A stretch of DNA of 34,375 bases from a bacterium (GCA_012838555.1 DUOZ01000036.1:1-34375), one strand, 5' to 3'; shown: positions 24,326-32,626, counted from the stretch's first letter. Notes: generated by a model from the letters alone, not told the origin. Numbers and translations: made by a program.

Positions 24326-25852
24326 TTATAAAGTGTAGATTCCAACACCTTGGTTTAGATAATAGACTACTTCAACTAAGATTAGTGAAGTTAATATGAA
24401 TGATAAACTTAAATATAAACGATCAACTAAGTCTTTGTCTTGATCACCGACAAATAGCATGATTAAACTATATCCTAAGGTTAAATAGATGATGCCACTA
24501 TAGCCAAATAAGGTGTTAATTAAAACAACTAAAGCTAAACTTAGGAAGATAAAGGCATAGAACCAATTATTATTAACTTTCCCTTTATCTTTATATGAAG
24601 TAAGTGAAAAGATACAAAAACATAAACCAATTAATATAGGGACGATACTATTAATTGCTAATGAATTAGTTATCTTTAATCCCTCATGGATTTCAAATAA
24701 TGATTTAATTAAGAATAATGAATTAATAGCAATAAAGACACCGACAAGATTTAAGGAAACAATATTTGATTCACCTTCACTAAAGTACCATTTCATGTAT
24801 GAACCAAAGACGATTAAACAAACTATTGCAAAGGTAAAACCATATCCAGGTAATAAATAATTATACAAAATGATTAATATAGCACCTGATAATAAAGATA
24901 ATAAGTTAAAGTAAATGGTTGAATTTTTACTTTTTTCAACAGAATCTAGAGTAGAACTTAAACCCATTTGTAAGACTAAAGCGATTAAAGATAAGAGTCC
25001 AAGGTCAAATCCTCCTAGTTTACTATCTTTAATGTCTTTAAATAATACATATGATAATGGTAGGAAGATAACCCCTAGAATAATTAAAGTAGCAAAATTA
25101 TAAATTTTAATTATTTCATCTTTGTTTTTTGCATTTTCATCTTTTTCATTTAATTTTCTAATTCCTAAATAGGTAACTATAACCATAACTAAGAAACTAA
25201 CAGTTACAAATAAGAATGTATAATTTAAATGTAAGAAGGAGTCTACAAAATTAATGTTTGAAAGGATAATCCCACTACTTAATGCAAGCATTAAAATAGA
25301 AGTTGATAAGATAATTCCATCATATGTTGTCCCGCTTTTTCTAACAAGCGGAGAAAATGATGTTCCAATAAAGGCAAATGTTAGAGTTATTAAAGCATAA
25401 TAGACATCGATTAACTCATCATTAAATGTTACACTTAATAAATAATAAGTTATGATTATAACAAATGAAATTAAAGCTAAATTGGAGATTGTTAACAAGG
25501 TATGTAATAATCTTCTTTTTGTTTGATCTCCGATTTCTAAAATTTTGGAACCTATTTGATAAGTAAATGAACAAATAATCCAGGACAAAGTAATACCTAG
25601 TCCTATGGAGAAAATGAGTAAAAATAAATGTGTTTGAAAGATTAAATAAATAATTAAAGCAATGATAGTTATACCAGTTAAAATAGCTTTAGTGTATGTG
25701 TTAGTACTAATGAGTGCCATTAATTGCGATCCCCATTTTTTAAATACCTCTTTGTTATATAACTCAAATAAAGTAATAAAGAGTGCACCTATATATATGA
25801 CAAAAAGGGCAAGTAAGATTAAAGGGATTATTGATACTTCGGCAAAGTTCAT
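24326..25852 (-). CDS. Unknown polytopic membrane protein
   Basis: No family recognised. The 508-residue protein is almost entirely hydrophobic, with about 14-15 predicted membrane segments joined by short loops; the longer polar loops are near residues 38-56 (containing a KKWGSQ segment), 105-115 (GDQTKRRLL) and 236-250 (a Lys/Glu/Asp-rich stretch, probably cytoplasmic). It has no signal peptide, soluble domain or recognisable transporter signature. AGGAGGG lies close before the ATG. A monocistronic leftward unit between a ferredoxin gene and a pseudogene; the neighbours give no functional hint. A transporter or flippase-like protein is possible. Confidence 0.75.
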   Translation of the reverse strand: MNFAEVSIIPLILLALFVIYIGALFITLFELYNKEVFKKWGSQLMALISTNTYTKAILTGITIIALIIYLIFQTHLFLLIFSIGLGITLSWIICSFTYQIGSKILEIGDQTKRRLLHTLLTISNLALISFVIIITYYLLSVTFNDELIDVYYALITLTFAFIGTSFSPLVRKSGTTYDGIILSTSILMLALSSGIILSNINFVDSFLHLNYTFLFVTVSFLVMVIVTYLGIRKLNEKDENAKNKDEIIKIYNFATLIILGVIFLPLSYVLFKDIKDSKLGGFDLGLLSLIALVLQMGLSSTLDSVEKSKNSTIYFNLLSLLSGAILIILYNYLLPGYGFTFAIVCLIVFGSYMKWYFSEGESNIVSLNLVGVFIAINSLFLIKSLFEIHEGLKITNSLAINSIVPILIGLCFCIFSLTSYKDKGKVNNNWFYAFIFLSLALVVLINTLFGYSGIIYLTLGYSLIMLFVGDQDKDLVDRLYLSLSFILTSLILVEVVYYLNQGVGIYTL

Positions 25853-25875
25853 AGTATTTCCCTCCTTTAATTGAA

Positions 25876-25881
25876 ATTATA
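25876..25881 (-). promoter_or_regulatory. Probable -10 element of the polytopic membrane gene
   Basis: A perfect TATAAT on the minus strand lies about 10 bases before the AGGAGGG ribosome binding site. No good -35 is seen at 17 bases. Confidence 0.4.
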
Positions 25882-25937
25882 ACTAATTACTTTGTCGTAT
25901 TAAAGGAAAAGTTGCCAAGTTATGGAAATAAAAGATA

Positions 25938-25962
25938 AAAAAAGAGAGCGATGATTCGCTCT
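25938..25962 (-). terminator. Terminator of the ferredoxin gene
   Basis: A 7-bp stem AGAGCGA/TCGCTCT (25962-25956 with 25951-25945, minus strand) and a 4-base loop are followed by CTTTTTTT. Confidence 0.9.
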
Positions 25963-25981
25963 ACTTTATCTAATAACTAAA

Positions 25982-26185
25982 TTACTTAGTTACTTCGATA
26001 GCTTGAGTTGGGCAAGAAGCTGCTGCTTCTTCAACGCTTGGGACTAAATCTGTTGGTAATTCAGTTTCGTCACCAAGAATATTTTCAGCTAGACCATCGC
26101 TACCGAATGCAAACACTGTATCAGCGATTGAAACGCAAACACCACAACCGATACATGCGTCTTTTTTAACTCTAGTTTTAGCCAT
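25982..26185 (-). CDS. fer: Ferredoxin, single [4Fe-4S] cluster
   Basis: Small soluble electron carrier of 67 residues. Cluster ligands are C11, C14 and C17 in CIGCGVC and C58 in SCPTQAI, the one-cluster arrangement of Bacillus Fer. The region between is acidic, as expected for docking with reductases. Likely partners in this window are the YumC-type reductase and the 2-oxoacid:ferredoxin oxidoreductase. AGGAGGA precedes the ATG; a good sigma-A promoter and a terminator make it a strong monocistronic unit. Confidence 0.95.
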   Translation of the reverse strand: MAKTRVKKDACIGCGVCVSIADTVFAFGSDGLAENILGDETELPTDLVPSVEEAAASCPTQAIEVTK

Positions 26186-26214
26186 AACAATATTCCTCCT
26201 AAATTAGCAATAAT

Positions 26215-26243
26215 ATTATATACTAGATGTTTAGAAAAAGCAA
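26215..26243 (-). promoter_or_regulatory. Sigma-A promoter of the ferredoxin gene
   Basis: Minus strand TTGCTT (26243-26238) and TATAAT (26220-26215) are separated by 17 bases. Confidence 0.75.
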
Positions 26244-26279
26244 ATGTGTTAAAAAAGCCTTGATTTGTATGACTTTTTT

Positions 26280-26295
26280 GTTAATCATAATTAAC
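26280..26295. promoter_or_regulatory. Inverted repeat between the ferredoxin gene and the cmk operon
   Basis: GTTAAT-CATA-ATTAAC is a perfect 16-bp inverted repeat flanked by T6 on both sides, upstream of both divergent promoters. It recalls a Rex site (TTGTTAA-N4-TTAACAA), but the spacing of the GTTAA/TTAAC halves is 6, not 4. It may be an operator or a chance AT-rich palindrome. Confidence 0.4.
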
Positions 26296-26333
26296 TTTTT
26301 TATCTATTAACAATGTTTATATTTTCCATTTGC

Positions 26334-26343
26334 TATGATATAA
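26334..26343 (+). promoter_or_regulatory. Extended -10 promoter of the cmk-der operon
   Basis: TATGATATAAT is an extended -10 (TGA-TATAAT) about 14 bases before the strong AAAGGAGGGG ribosome binding site, identical to the element before the GDPD gene. Confidence 0.6.
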
Positions 26344-26373
26344 TTGATACGGAATTAAAAGGAGGGGATGATG

Positions 26374-27105
26374 ATGGAAAAGCAGACAAGAACTAGTCGT
26401 TTTCGCAACTTAAGAAATCAGCTGAAAAAAGAATCTGCTTTTATCGAAGAAAATCCTCACCTTAAAGAAGCTTTTGATAAAGGGATTATTAAACCATCTG
26501 TTGAAACGATGAAAAGTAATGATCCTATTTTAACAAATGAACAAATTGAAAAAATGATTGAAGATATTAAAAATGATATTTTAAATAATCCATTAAAATC
26601 ACCTGAAGAAAAGAAAGCTAGTTTAAAAATGTTCGAAGAAAGAATTGAACAAGCTAGAAAGAGTACAGGAAGTGTTGAATCAATTGTTCAAGAAATTAAT
26701 GATTGGCAAAAAACTAATGTCAGGTCAAGTAAACGGCCTAATACGATAACTAATTCAACTAGATCAACGACAATGTTAAATGCTGTTAATGTTGATCTAA
26801 CAGTTGATGATTTAATTAAAGCTAGGCAAGAAGTTGTTGAAAAACTTAAAAAAGAAAAAGATAACCAAACATCAAAGTCATCACTACGTTTCGATGAAAC
26901 AATAATAGCTAAAGTATCTTCCTCACCAATTAAGACTAATCCTAATTTAAAAAAGAAAAGGAATATTTCAAAAATAGTCACTTGGGTCATTGTGGTAGTT
27001 TTACTGCTTATTTTATTGTTTGGGTTATTCTTGTTAATTTCGTTTTTCTTTTTTAGAGAAGCAGTTGAGCCTATATTTTCGTTTTTAAAGGAAATAATAG
27101 GATAG
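26374..27105 (+). CDS. Unknown tail-anchored coiled-coil protein upstream of cmk
   Basis: No family recognised. The 243-residue protein is highly charged and mostly helical, rich in Lys and Glu (about 1-195, with likely coiled-coil stretches near 50-105 and 145-165), then a basic KKKR motif and a single hydrophobic segment near 205-230, followed by a short tail: a cytoplasmic protein held to the membrane by its C-terminus. Of three consecutive ATG codons (26368, 26371, 26374), the third is chosen because GGAGG ends 8 bases before it. The gene is 17 bases before cmk and under one promoter with cmk and der. Its conservation next to cmk could hint at a role in division or envelope work, but this is not shown. 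Confidence 0.75.
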   Translation: MEKQTRTSRFRNLRNQLKKESAFIEENPHLKEAFDKGIIKPSVETMKSNDPILTNEQIEKMIEDIKNDILNNPLKSPEEKKASLKMFEERIEQARKSTGSVESIVQEINDWQKTNVRSSKRPNTITNSTRSTTMLNAVNVDLTVDDLIKARQEVVEKLKKEKDNQTSKSSLRFDETIIAKVSSSPIKTNPNLKKKRNISKIVTWVIVVVLLLILLFGLFLLISFFFFREAVEPIFSFLKEIIG

Positions 27106-27122
27106 TGTGAGGAGTTTGTTTT

Positions 27123-27785
27123 ATGAAGAAAATTACAATTGCAATTGATGGACCTGCAGCAGCAGGAAAAAGTACAGTCGCTAAATTAGTCGCTTATCAA
27201 CTTGATTACAATTATATAGATACAGGTGCAATGTATCGAGCATTAACTTTAAAAGCCTTAAATAATAACATTGATGTTAATGATGAAGACTCTTTATCAA
27301 ATTTACTTGATAATACAACGATTGAGTTTCATGGAAACAATGTTATTTTTATTGATGACGTAGATAAAAGTAAAGAAATAAGAAGTTCAATTGTTACAAA
27401 TAATGTTTCGATTGTGTCTAAACATAAAAAAGTTAGATTAAAAATGGTTGAACTTCAACGTCAATTATTAACTCAAGGTGGAGTTGTTATTGATGGTAGG
27501 GATATTGGAACATATGTATGTCCTGAAGCTGAATTAAAGATTTTTCAAATTGCGACAGTTGAATCTCGTGCGATTAGAAGATTTCAAGAAATGCAGGCTA
27601 AGGGAATTAATACAAGTTTAGAAGAAGTTATTAATGATATTAAAGAAAGAGATAGACTGGATTCAACTCGTGAATTTGCACCTTTAAGAAAAGCACATGA
27701 TGCTATCGAAGTTGATACTACTAATATGTCAATTGAACAAGTTGTTGATAAAATTGTTGAATTAGCCAAAGAAAGGATGATCTAA
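27123..27785 (+). CDS. cmk: Cytidylate kinase
   Basis: Phosphorylates CMP and dCMP to the diphosphates. The P-loop is GPAAAGKST (10-18), followed by DTGAMYRALT near 37-46 (CMP-binding) and DGRDIGTYV, the family signature, then RAIRRFQEM and RDRLDSTREFAPL in the lid and C-terminal part. At 220 residues it is full length. GAGGAG lies before the ATG. der starts immediately after the stop codon; in Bacillus cmk and der also lie in one region, with extra genes between that are missing here. Confidence 0.96.
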   Translation: MKKITIAIDGPAAAGKSTVAKLVAYQLDYNYIDTGAMYRALTLKALNNNIDVNDEDSLSNLLDNTTIEFHGNNVIFIDDVDKSKEIRSSIVTNNVSIVSKHKKVRLKMVELQRQLLTQGGVVIDGRDIGTYVCPEAELKIFQIATVESRAIRRFQEMQAKGINTSLEEVINDIKERDRLDSTREFAPLRKAHDAIEVDTTNMSIEQVVDKIVELAKERMI

Positions 27786-29096
27786 ATGCTTGATGGAGTA
27801 GTCGCTATTATCGGACGTCCTAACGTTGGGAAATCAACGATTTTTAATCGTATGATTGGTGAAAGAAAATCAATTGTTGAAGATTATCCAGGAGTTACTA
27901 GGGATAGAATTTATGGTACGTGTGAATGGCTTACTAGACAATTTAGAGTTATTGATACAGGTGGTATTGAATTAGAAGAAAGACCATTTCAAGAACAAAT
28001 AAGAATGCAAGCGGATATTGCTATTAATGAAGCAGATGTTATTGTTTTAGTTTGTGATGGTAGAACTGGTGTTACTAATGATGATCAATTTATTGCATCA
28101 ATGTTATATAAAATAGATAAACCGATTATTCTAGTAGTTAATAAAATTGATGATGGACATCTATTACCTAATATATATGACTTTTATGCATTAGGTTTAG
28201 GCGATCCTTTAGCGGTGAGCCCTTTACACGGTATTGGTATGGGGGATTTACTTGATAAAATTATTGAATATTTACCAAAACAAGAAGAAAGTATAGGTGA
28301 AGATACGCGAATTAAATTTTCAGTTATTGGTCGACCTAATGTTGGTAAATCATCATTGGTTAATGCCATTTTAAATCAAGAAAGAGTTATTGTATCTGAT
28401 ATTGAAGGAACAACTAGGGATGCTATAGATACTGATTTTATTAGAGATGATAAAGAATATACTGTTATTGATACAGCTGGTTTAAAAAGAAGAGGACAAA
28501 TATATGAAGCAATAGATAAATATTCTGCTTTAAGAGCTTTAAGTGCAATTGACCGTTCTGATGTTGTTTTATTAGTTATTGATGCTAGTACAGGCATAAG
28601 AATTCAAGATAAAAACGTTGTATCTTATGCTTTAGAAGCAGGAAAAGCTGTTACAATTGTCGTTAATAAGTGGGATACTGTTATTAAAGATACAAATACG
28701 ATGTCAGAGTATACTAAAAAAATTCGTGAAGAGTTTCAGTTTTTAACATATGCTCCTGTTGTTTATGTTAGTGCACTTAAAAAGCAAAGAATTAATACGA
28801 TATTTGAGGCAATTGATATATGTTATGAAAATGCTACAAAGAGAGTACAAACAAGTGTTATAAATGATGTTATTATGGATGCTCAACTTAGAAATCCAGC
28901 ATTTGAGTTTAATGGCGGAGTATTAAAAATTTATTATGTTTCCCAAGTTAGTATAAAACCTCCAACTTTTGTCTTGTTTGTCAATAACCCTGAATTTATA
29001 CACTTTTCTTACCGAAGATATTTAGAGAATAGAGTAAGACAAGCCTTTGGTTTTGAAGGAACACCTATTCATTTTATTTTGAGAGTTAAACAATAA
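27786..29096 (+). CDS. der: Ribosome assembly GTPase Der (EngA)
   Basis: Essential GTPase for large ribosomal subunit assembly, with two tandem G domains. G1 is GRPNVGKST near 9-17 and again GRPNVGKSS near 182-190; G3 is DTGG and DTAG; G4 is NKID and NKWD. A KH-like C-terminal domain covers about 355-436. At 436 residues it is the standard length. It starts at the base after the cmk stop codon, with AAAGGATGA as ribosome binding site. It is followed by a hairpin that ends the unit and overlaps the spoVIF ribosome binding site. Confidence 0.97.
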   Translation: MLDGVVAIIGRPNVGKSTIFNRMIGERKSIVEDYPGVTRDRIYGTCEWLTRQFRVIDTGGIELEERPFQEQIRMQADIAINEADVIVLVCDGRTGVTNDDQFIASMLYKIDKPIILVVNKIDDGHLLPNIYDFYALGLGDPLAVSPLHGIGMGDLLDKIIEYLPKQEESIGEDTRIKFSVIGRPNVGKSSLVNAILNQERVIVSDIEGTTRDAIDTDFIRDDKEYTVIDTAGLKRRGQIYEAIDKYSALRALSAIDRSDVVLLVIDASTGIRIQDKNVVSYALEAGKAVTIVVNKWDTVIKDTNTMSEYTKKIREEFQFLTYAPVVYVSALKKQRINTIFEAIDICYENATKRVQTSVINDVIMDAQLRNPAFEFNGGVLKIYYVSQVSIKPPTFVLFVNNPEFIHFSYRRYLENRVRQAFGFEGTPIHFILRVKQ

Positions 29097-29110
29097 ACTG
29101 TAAATTTCTT

Positions 29111-29148
29111 AAGCCTCTTACATATATTGATGTAGGAGGTTTTAATTT
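29111..29148 (+). terminator. Hairpin after der that also buries the spoVIF ribosome binding site
   Basis: A 13-bp stem (29111-29123 with 29130-29142, two G-T pairs) with a 6-base loop is followed by TTTTAATTTT, so it can act as terminator of the cmk-der unit. The right arm contains AGGAGG (29134-29139), the only ribosome binding site for spoVIF, 10 bases before its ATG. In read-through RNA the folded stem would therefore block spoVIF translation. No separate promoter is visible in the 53-base gap. Confidence 0.7.
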
Positions 29149-29149
29149 T

Positions 29150-29389
29150 ATGTCTAATAATCTATTTAAGCAGATTGAGAAGAAGTCTAAAGTTAAAAAA
29201 GAAGATTTAATGAATCTTGCTAAATCAATCCAAGGTAAAAATTTAAAAGACGAAGACAATTTGCGTAAATTAATTAAAGATATAGCAAAAATGGCAGGTA
29301 AAGAAGTTAGTAAAGAAAAAGAACAAAAAATTATTGATGCGGTAAAGAAAGATAAGGTACCAAAAAATCTTGATAAATTTGTTAAGTAG
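29150..29389 (+). CDS. spoVIF: Stage VI sporulation protein F homologue
   Basis: The 79-residue helical protein is similar to SpoVIF (YjcC) of Bacillus, which is needed for correct coat assembly late in sporulation. The family pattern is seen in LFKQIEKKSKVKKEDLMNLA (5-24), LKDEDNLRKLIKDIAKMAGK and VSKEKEQKIIDAV. Recognition is by similarity over the whole length, not by catalytic residues. It lies between der and spoIVA, ends in its own terminator, and its ribosome binding site is inside a hairpin. In other Bacilli a small SpoVIF-type gene also lies near spoIVA. Confidence 0.8.
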   Translation: MSNNLFKQIEKKSKVKKEDLMNLAKSIQGKNLKDEDNLRKLIKDIAKMAGKEVSKEKEQKIIDAVKKDKVPKNLDKFVK

Positions 29390-29411
29390 GCTTTAAAGAG
29401 TCTACTTTTTT
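29384..29411 (+). terminator. Terminator of spoVIF
   Basis: AAGTAGGCT pairs with AGTCTACTT (29384-29392 with 29399-29407, one G-T pair), followed by a T run; the spoVIF stop codon is in the left arm. spoIVA thus needs its own promoter; TATAAT at 29439-29444 with CATATAT at 29435-29441 is the only candidate, its sigma class uncertain. Confidence 0.82.
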
Positions 29412-29472
29412 ATGTCTAATTCAAAAGTTTAATGCATATATAATAATGAACTATTATTAGGGGGTAATTTTT

Positions 29473-30951
29473 GTGAATACAAAAGAAATTTTGCGAGATA
29501 TCGGGGCGCGTACCAAAGGGGATATTTATCTTGGCATTGTAGGACCGGTAAGAAGTGGTAAGTCGACATTTATTAAGCGTTTTATGGAAGTGGGTATTAT
29601 TCCAGGCATTAGTGATGAGTATGAAAAAGAAAGAAGTATTGATGAACTACCACAATGTGGTGCTGGTAAGAGTATAATGACAACTGAGCCTAAATTCGTC
29701 CCTTCAAGTGCCGTTAAAGTTAATGTTGATGATAATATTGCTGTTAATGTTAGATTAATTGATTGTGTAGGCTTTGTCTTTGATGAAGCTAAAGGCTATA
29801 AAGACGAAGAAGGAGAACGAATGGTTAAAACACCATGGTTTGAAGATTCAATACCTTTCTCTCAAGCTGCTAAAATTGGAACTGAAAAAGTAATTAATGA
29901 ACATTCAACTATCGGTGTTGTTGTTACTACTGATGGAACAATCTTAGACTTCCCAAGAAGTTGCTATGTAAGGCCAGAACAAGAGGTTGTTGAGCAACTT
30001 AAAGAAATTGGAAAACCTTTCTTAATTATTGTTAATTCTAAACAACCACAAAGTGAATCATGCTTAAATATCGTTAATGAATTAAGAGATAAACATGATG
30101 TTCCAGTTTTACCATTAAATGTTGAAACTCTTAATATTGATGAATTTGCAACGATCTTAAAAGAAGCATTATATGAATTCCCATTAGTCCAAATTGATGT
30201 TTCATTACCATCTTGGGTTGAAGTCTTAAATAATGATCATTGGTTAAAACAAAGCATTAATACTTCAGTAGAAGAAGCAATGAATAAAGCTCAAAAGATT
30301 AGAGATGCTGAAAGAATCGGTGACATTATTAAAGATAATGAATTTATTACTACTTATGAATTAGCATCTTTAGATACCTCGACTGGAAATGTTTTAGTCA
30401 ATTTAGATGTTAGAGATGGTTTATATGAAGAAATCATGAAGGAAATCGCCGGTTTTGATTTAGATAATCCAAGTGATTTATTACGTGCATTACAAGATTA
30501 TGCTAATTTAAGAAAAGAATTCTCTGGTTTAGGAGATGCTATTAGAATGGCCAAAACAACCGGATATGGTTTTGCAACTCCTTGTATAGATGATATTAAA
30601 GTTAGTAAACCTGAATTAGTTAAACAGGGTGGAAGATACGGAGTTAAAATCAAAGCCAATGCTCCTTCTTTACACATTGTAAGAGTAGATGTTGAGACAT
30701 CTTTTGAACCAATCATAGGTACAAAAGAACAAAGTGAAGAGTTAATTAATTACTTAAGTGAAGGTTATGAAGATAATCCTCAAATCATCTTTGAATCAAG
30801 TCTCTTTGGTAGAAAACTAGGTGATATCATTAAAGATGGAGTTAATGCTAAATTGATGGTATTACCAGAACCAACTAGAGCTAAGATCCAACATATCATG
30901 AAAACCCTCGCCAATAAGGGTAAAACCAATATTATCGCAATTATTTTCTAA
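29473..30951 (+). CDS. spoIVA: Stage IV sporulation protein A, spore coat base ATPase
   Basis: ATPase that polymerises on the forespore outer membrane to form the coat basement layer and is required for cortex formation. Walker A is GPVRSGKST (24-32), followed by PEKxx-like family blocks: DELPQCGAGKSIMTTEPKF, LIDCVGFVFDEAKGYKDE, EHSTIGVVVTTDGT, and the C-terminal end IIAIIF. At 492 residues it matches Bacillus SpoIVA and aligns along its whole length. The GTG start is supported by AGGGGGT 8 bases upstream. It is the clearest sign that the organism forms, or descends from formers of, endospores. A strong terminator follows. Confidence 0.97.
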   Translation: MNTKEILRDIGARTKGDIYLGIVGPVRSGKSTFIKRFMEVGIIPGISDEYEKERSIDELPQCGAGKSIMTTEPKFVPSSAVKVNVDDNIAVNVRLIDCVGFVFDEAKGYKDEEGERMVKTPWFEDSIPFSQAAKIGTEKVINEHSTIGVVVTTDGTILDFPRSCYVRPEQEVVEQLKEIGKPFLIIVNSKQPQSESCLNIVNELRDKHDVPVLPLNVETLNIDEFATILKEALYEFPLVQIDVSLPSWVEVLNNDHWLKQSINTSVEEAMNKAQKIRDAERIGDIIKDNEFITTYELASLDTSTGNVLVNLDVRDGLYEEIMKEIAGFDLDNPSDLLRALQDYANLRKEFSGLGDAIRMAKTTGYGFATPCIDDIKVSKPELVKQGGRYGVKIKANAPSLHIVRVDVETSFEPIIGTKEQSEELINYLSEGYEDNPQIIFESSLFGRKLGDIIKDGVNAKLMVLPEPTRAKIQHIMKTLANKGKTNIIAIIF

Positions 30952-30978
30952 AGCGTGGCAAAAGGCTACGCTTTTTTT
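30950..30978 (+). terminator. Terminator of spoIVA
   Basis: A 10-bp stem (30950-30959 with 30965-30974, one G-T pair) with loop AAAAG is followed by a run of seven T. Confidence 0.92.
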
Positions 30979-30981
30979 CTT

Positions 30982-31009
30982 AACCAATCGCCTAAAAATG
31001 CATATTATA
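30982..31009 (+). promoter_or_regulatory. Possible sigma-K-type promoter of the M15 peptidase gene
   Basis: CATATTATA (31001-31009) fits the -10 consensus CATAnnnTA; AACC (30982-30985) fits mACm at a 15-base spacing, one less than optimal. The start would be very near the ribosome binding site GGTGA at 31014-31018. Confidence 0.4.
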
Positions 31010-31022
31010 TTGTGGTGATAAT

Positions 31023-31703
31023 ATGCGAATACTTGTTTATGACCGTGGAGCAAATGTTGTAAGAGTTTTTAATAGAAGATTAACAGATGCAATGCCTTAT
31101 ATTAAAAATAGGTATTTAACAGTTGATGAGTTTCGAGGTTCATCAAATACTGATATTTTATGGACATCCAGAGAGTTTATGGAAAATTTCAATAAATTAA
31201 GAGAAAAATGGGGGAGTCCGATTCCAGTTAGATATGCATTTAAACGGATTTGGGAAGGTGGTCATAGTGGTCAATCTCAACACTATGCTGGTTTAGCAAT
31301 TGATATGGCTCAAGGAATGCCTAAATCAAAAAGAGATAAATTAAGAAACTTAGCTTCAAGAATGGGAATTTTTTCTTATGTAGAACCAGCTTCTTTAACA
31401 CCAACTTGGGTTCATATTGATAATCGTTTTGGTAAAGCTGCTTGCGGAGCAGGCTATCCAGTAGTTAGGAATGGTTCAAGAGGTAATTATGTAATGGTAC
31501 TTCAAGATGCCTTACTTAATTTAGGATATACATCAGTTAGAAATATTGATGGTATTATGGGGAGAAGAACGACTAATGCGTTAGGTAACTATCAAGACAA
31601 CAATAACTTACCACGAACTGAAGAAACTAATTGTCCAACTTGGCAATCAATCACATCGAGAGTGGTTGGTAAAGGAGTATCTCCAACTACATATTTACCA
31701 TAA
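31023..31703 (+). CDS. M15-type peptidase with peptidoglycan-binding domain
   Basis: Probable zinc DD- or LD-type cell wall peptidase. The catalytic domain (about 25-140) has SQHYAGLAIDMA, giving H87 and D94, and WVHID, giving H131: the zinc ligands of the M15 family (SxHxxGxAxD and WxHxD). A peptidoglycan-binding domain (about 147-213) with VRNGSRGNYVMVLQDALLNLG and DGIMGRRTTNAL follows. No signal peptide is present, which is unusual for a wall enzyme and would suit production inside the mother cell or spore. It follows spoIVA after a terminator and may have a sigma-K-like promoter. The spore link is inference. Confidence 0.85.
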   Translation: MRILVYDRGANVVRVFNRRLTDAMPYIKNRYLTVDEFRGSSNTDILWTSREFMENFNKLREKWGSPIPVRYAFKRIWEGGHSGQSQHYAGLAIDMAQGMPKSKRDKLRNLASRMGIFSYVEPASLTPTWVHIDNRFGKAACGAGYPVVRNGSRGNYVMVLQDALLNLGYTSVRNIDGIMGRRTTNALGNYQDNNNLPRTEETNCPTWQSITSRVVGKGVSPTTYLP

Positions 31704-31717
31704 AAAGAAGATAATAA

Positions 31718-32626
31718 ATGGATATCTTTCTACAAGTATTTTTTACTGTTTTGATTTTTCTTGGGGGTTTAATACTTATATACTCAATTTTTATTGTTAG
31801 AGTTTTACTTAGACCCAATCGACCAACTTTAGAAGAAGCATATCAAATAGAGATTGAGTGTAAAGGTATTGATGAAAATTGGATTAAGGTTAATAAAAGT
31901 AAAGATTTCATTATTCCAATAGATAATAAGAATTATTTATCTGGAAGTATTTTTTATTGTGAAAAACCCTCAAACAAATATATTATTGGTATTCATGGCT
32001 GGGGATATAATCGAGTTGGCATGTTTAAATATGTAGACATGTTAAGAGATATAGGATTTAATGTTGTTTTATATGATCATCGTGGACTTGGAAAATCTAG
32101 TGGCAAAATTGTAACTTTAGGTTATCGTGAAAAAGATGATTTGCATTTATTAATTAACTATCTAAAAAGTAATCATCAAGTAGATGTATTAGGTTTACAT
32201 GGTATTTCGATGGGAGCTTCAACTGCTCTATTATATCAACAAAATTACCATGGTGCAGATTTTATTATTGCTGATTGTGGATACGCTTCACTAAAAAGAT
32301 TAATTAAAGAAGTATTAAAGAGGGGGTATCATCTCCCAACATTTAATCTTTTATTAGTCGAATTTATTATATATTTAGTTGCAAAGTTTACTTATAATAG
32401 GGTTTCACCTTTAGAAAATATTGACCAATTAAAATGTCCAATATTATATATTCATGGGTTAAAAGATAATCTTATATCATATCAACATTCGATTGATATG
32501 TTTTTAAAAACCAAAGGGAAAAAAGAAATAATCTTAATAGATGGAGGTATTCATGCAGGTGCTATATTAAGTGATAAGGATAAATATAAAAAGACTGTAC
32601 AAGAGTTTATATTAAAAAACATTTAA
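31718..32626 (+). CDS. Alpha/beta hydrolase, membrane-anchored
   Basis: The 302-residue serine hydrolase has an N-terminal membrane segment (about 7-29). Family motifs are IIGIHGWGYNR (oxyanion region), YDHRGLGKSSG, the nucleophile elbow G-I-S164-M-G, D250 in GLKDN and H279 in GGIHAG, a complete catalytic triad. It resembles YqkD/serine aminopeptidase S33-like proteins whose substrates are unknown. It lies 14 bases behind the peptidase gene with only a weak ribosome binding site, so it may be co-transcribed with it. A bidirectional terminator separates it from the convergent AraC-type regulator. Confidence 0.85.
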   Translation: MDIFLQVFFTVLIFLGGLILIYSIFIVRVLLRPNRPTLEEAYQIEIECKGIDENWIKVNKSKDFIIPIDNKNYLSGSIFYCEKPSNKYIIGIHGWGYNRVGMFKYVDMLRDIGFNVVLYDHRGLGKSSGKIVTLGYREKDDLHLLINYLKSNHQVDVLGLHGISMGASTALLYQQNYHGADFIIADCGYASLKRLIKEVLKRGYHLPTFNLLLVEFIIYLVAKFTYNRVSPLENIDQLKCPILYIHGLKDNLISYQHSIDMFLKTKGKKEIILIDGGIHAGAILSDKDKYKKTVQEFILKNI

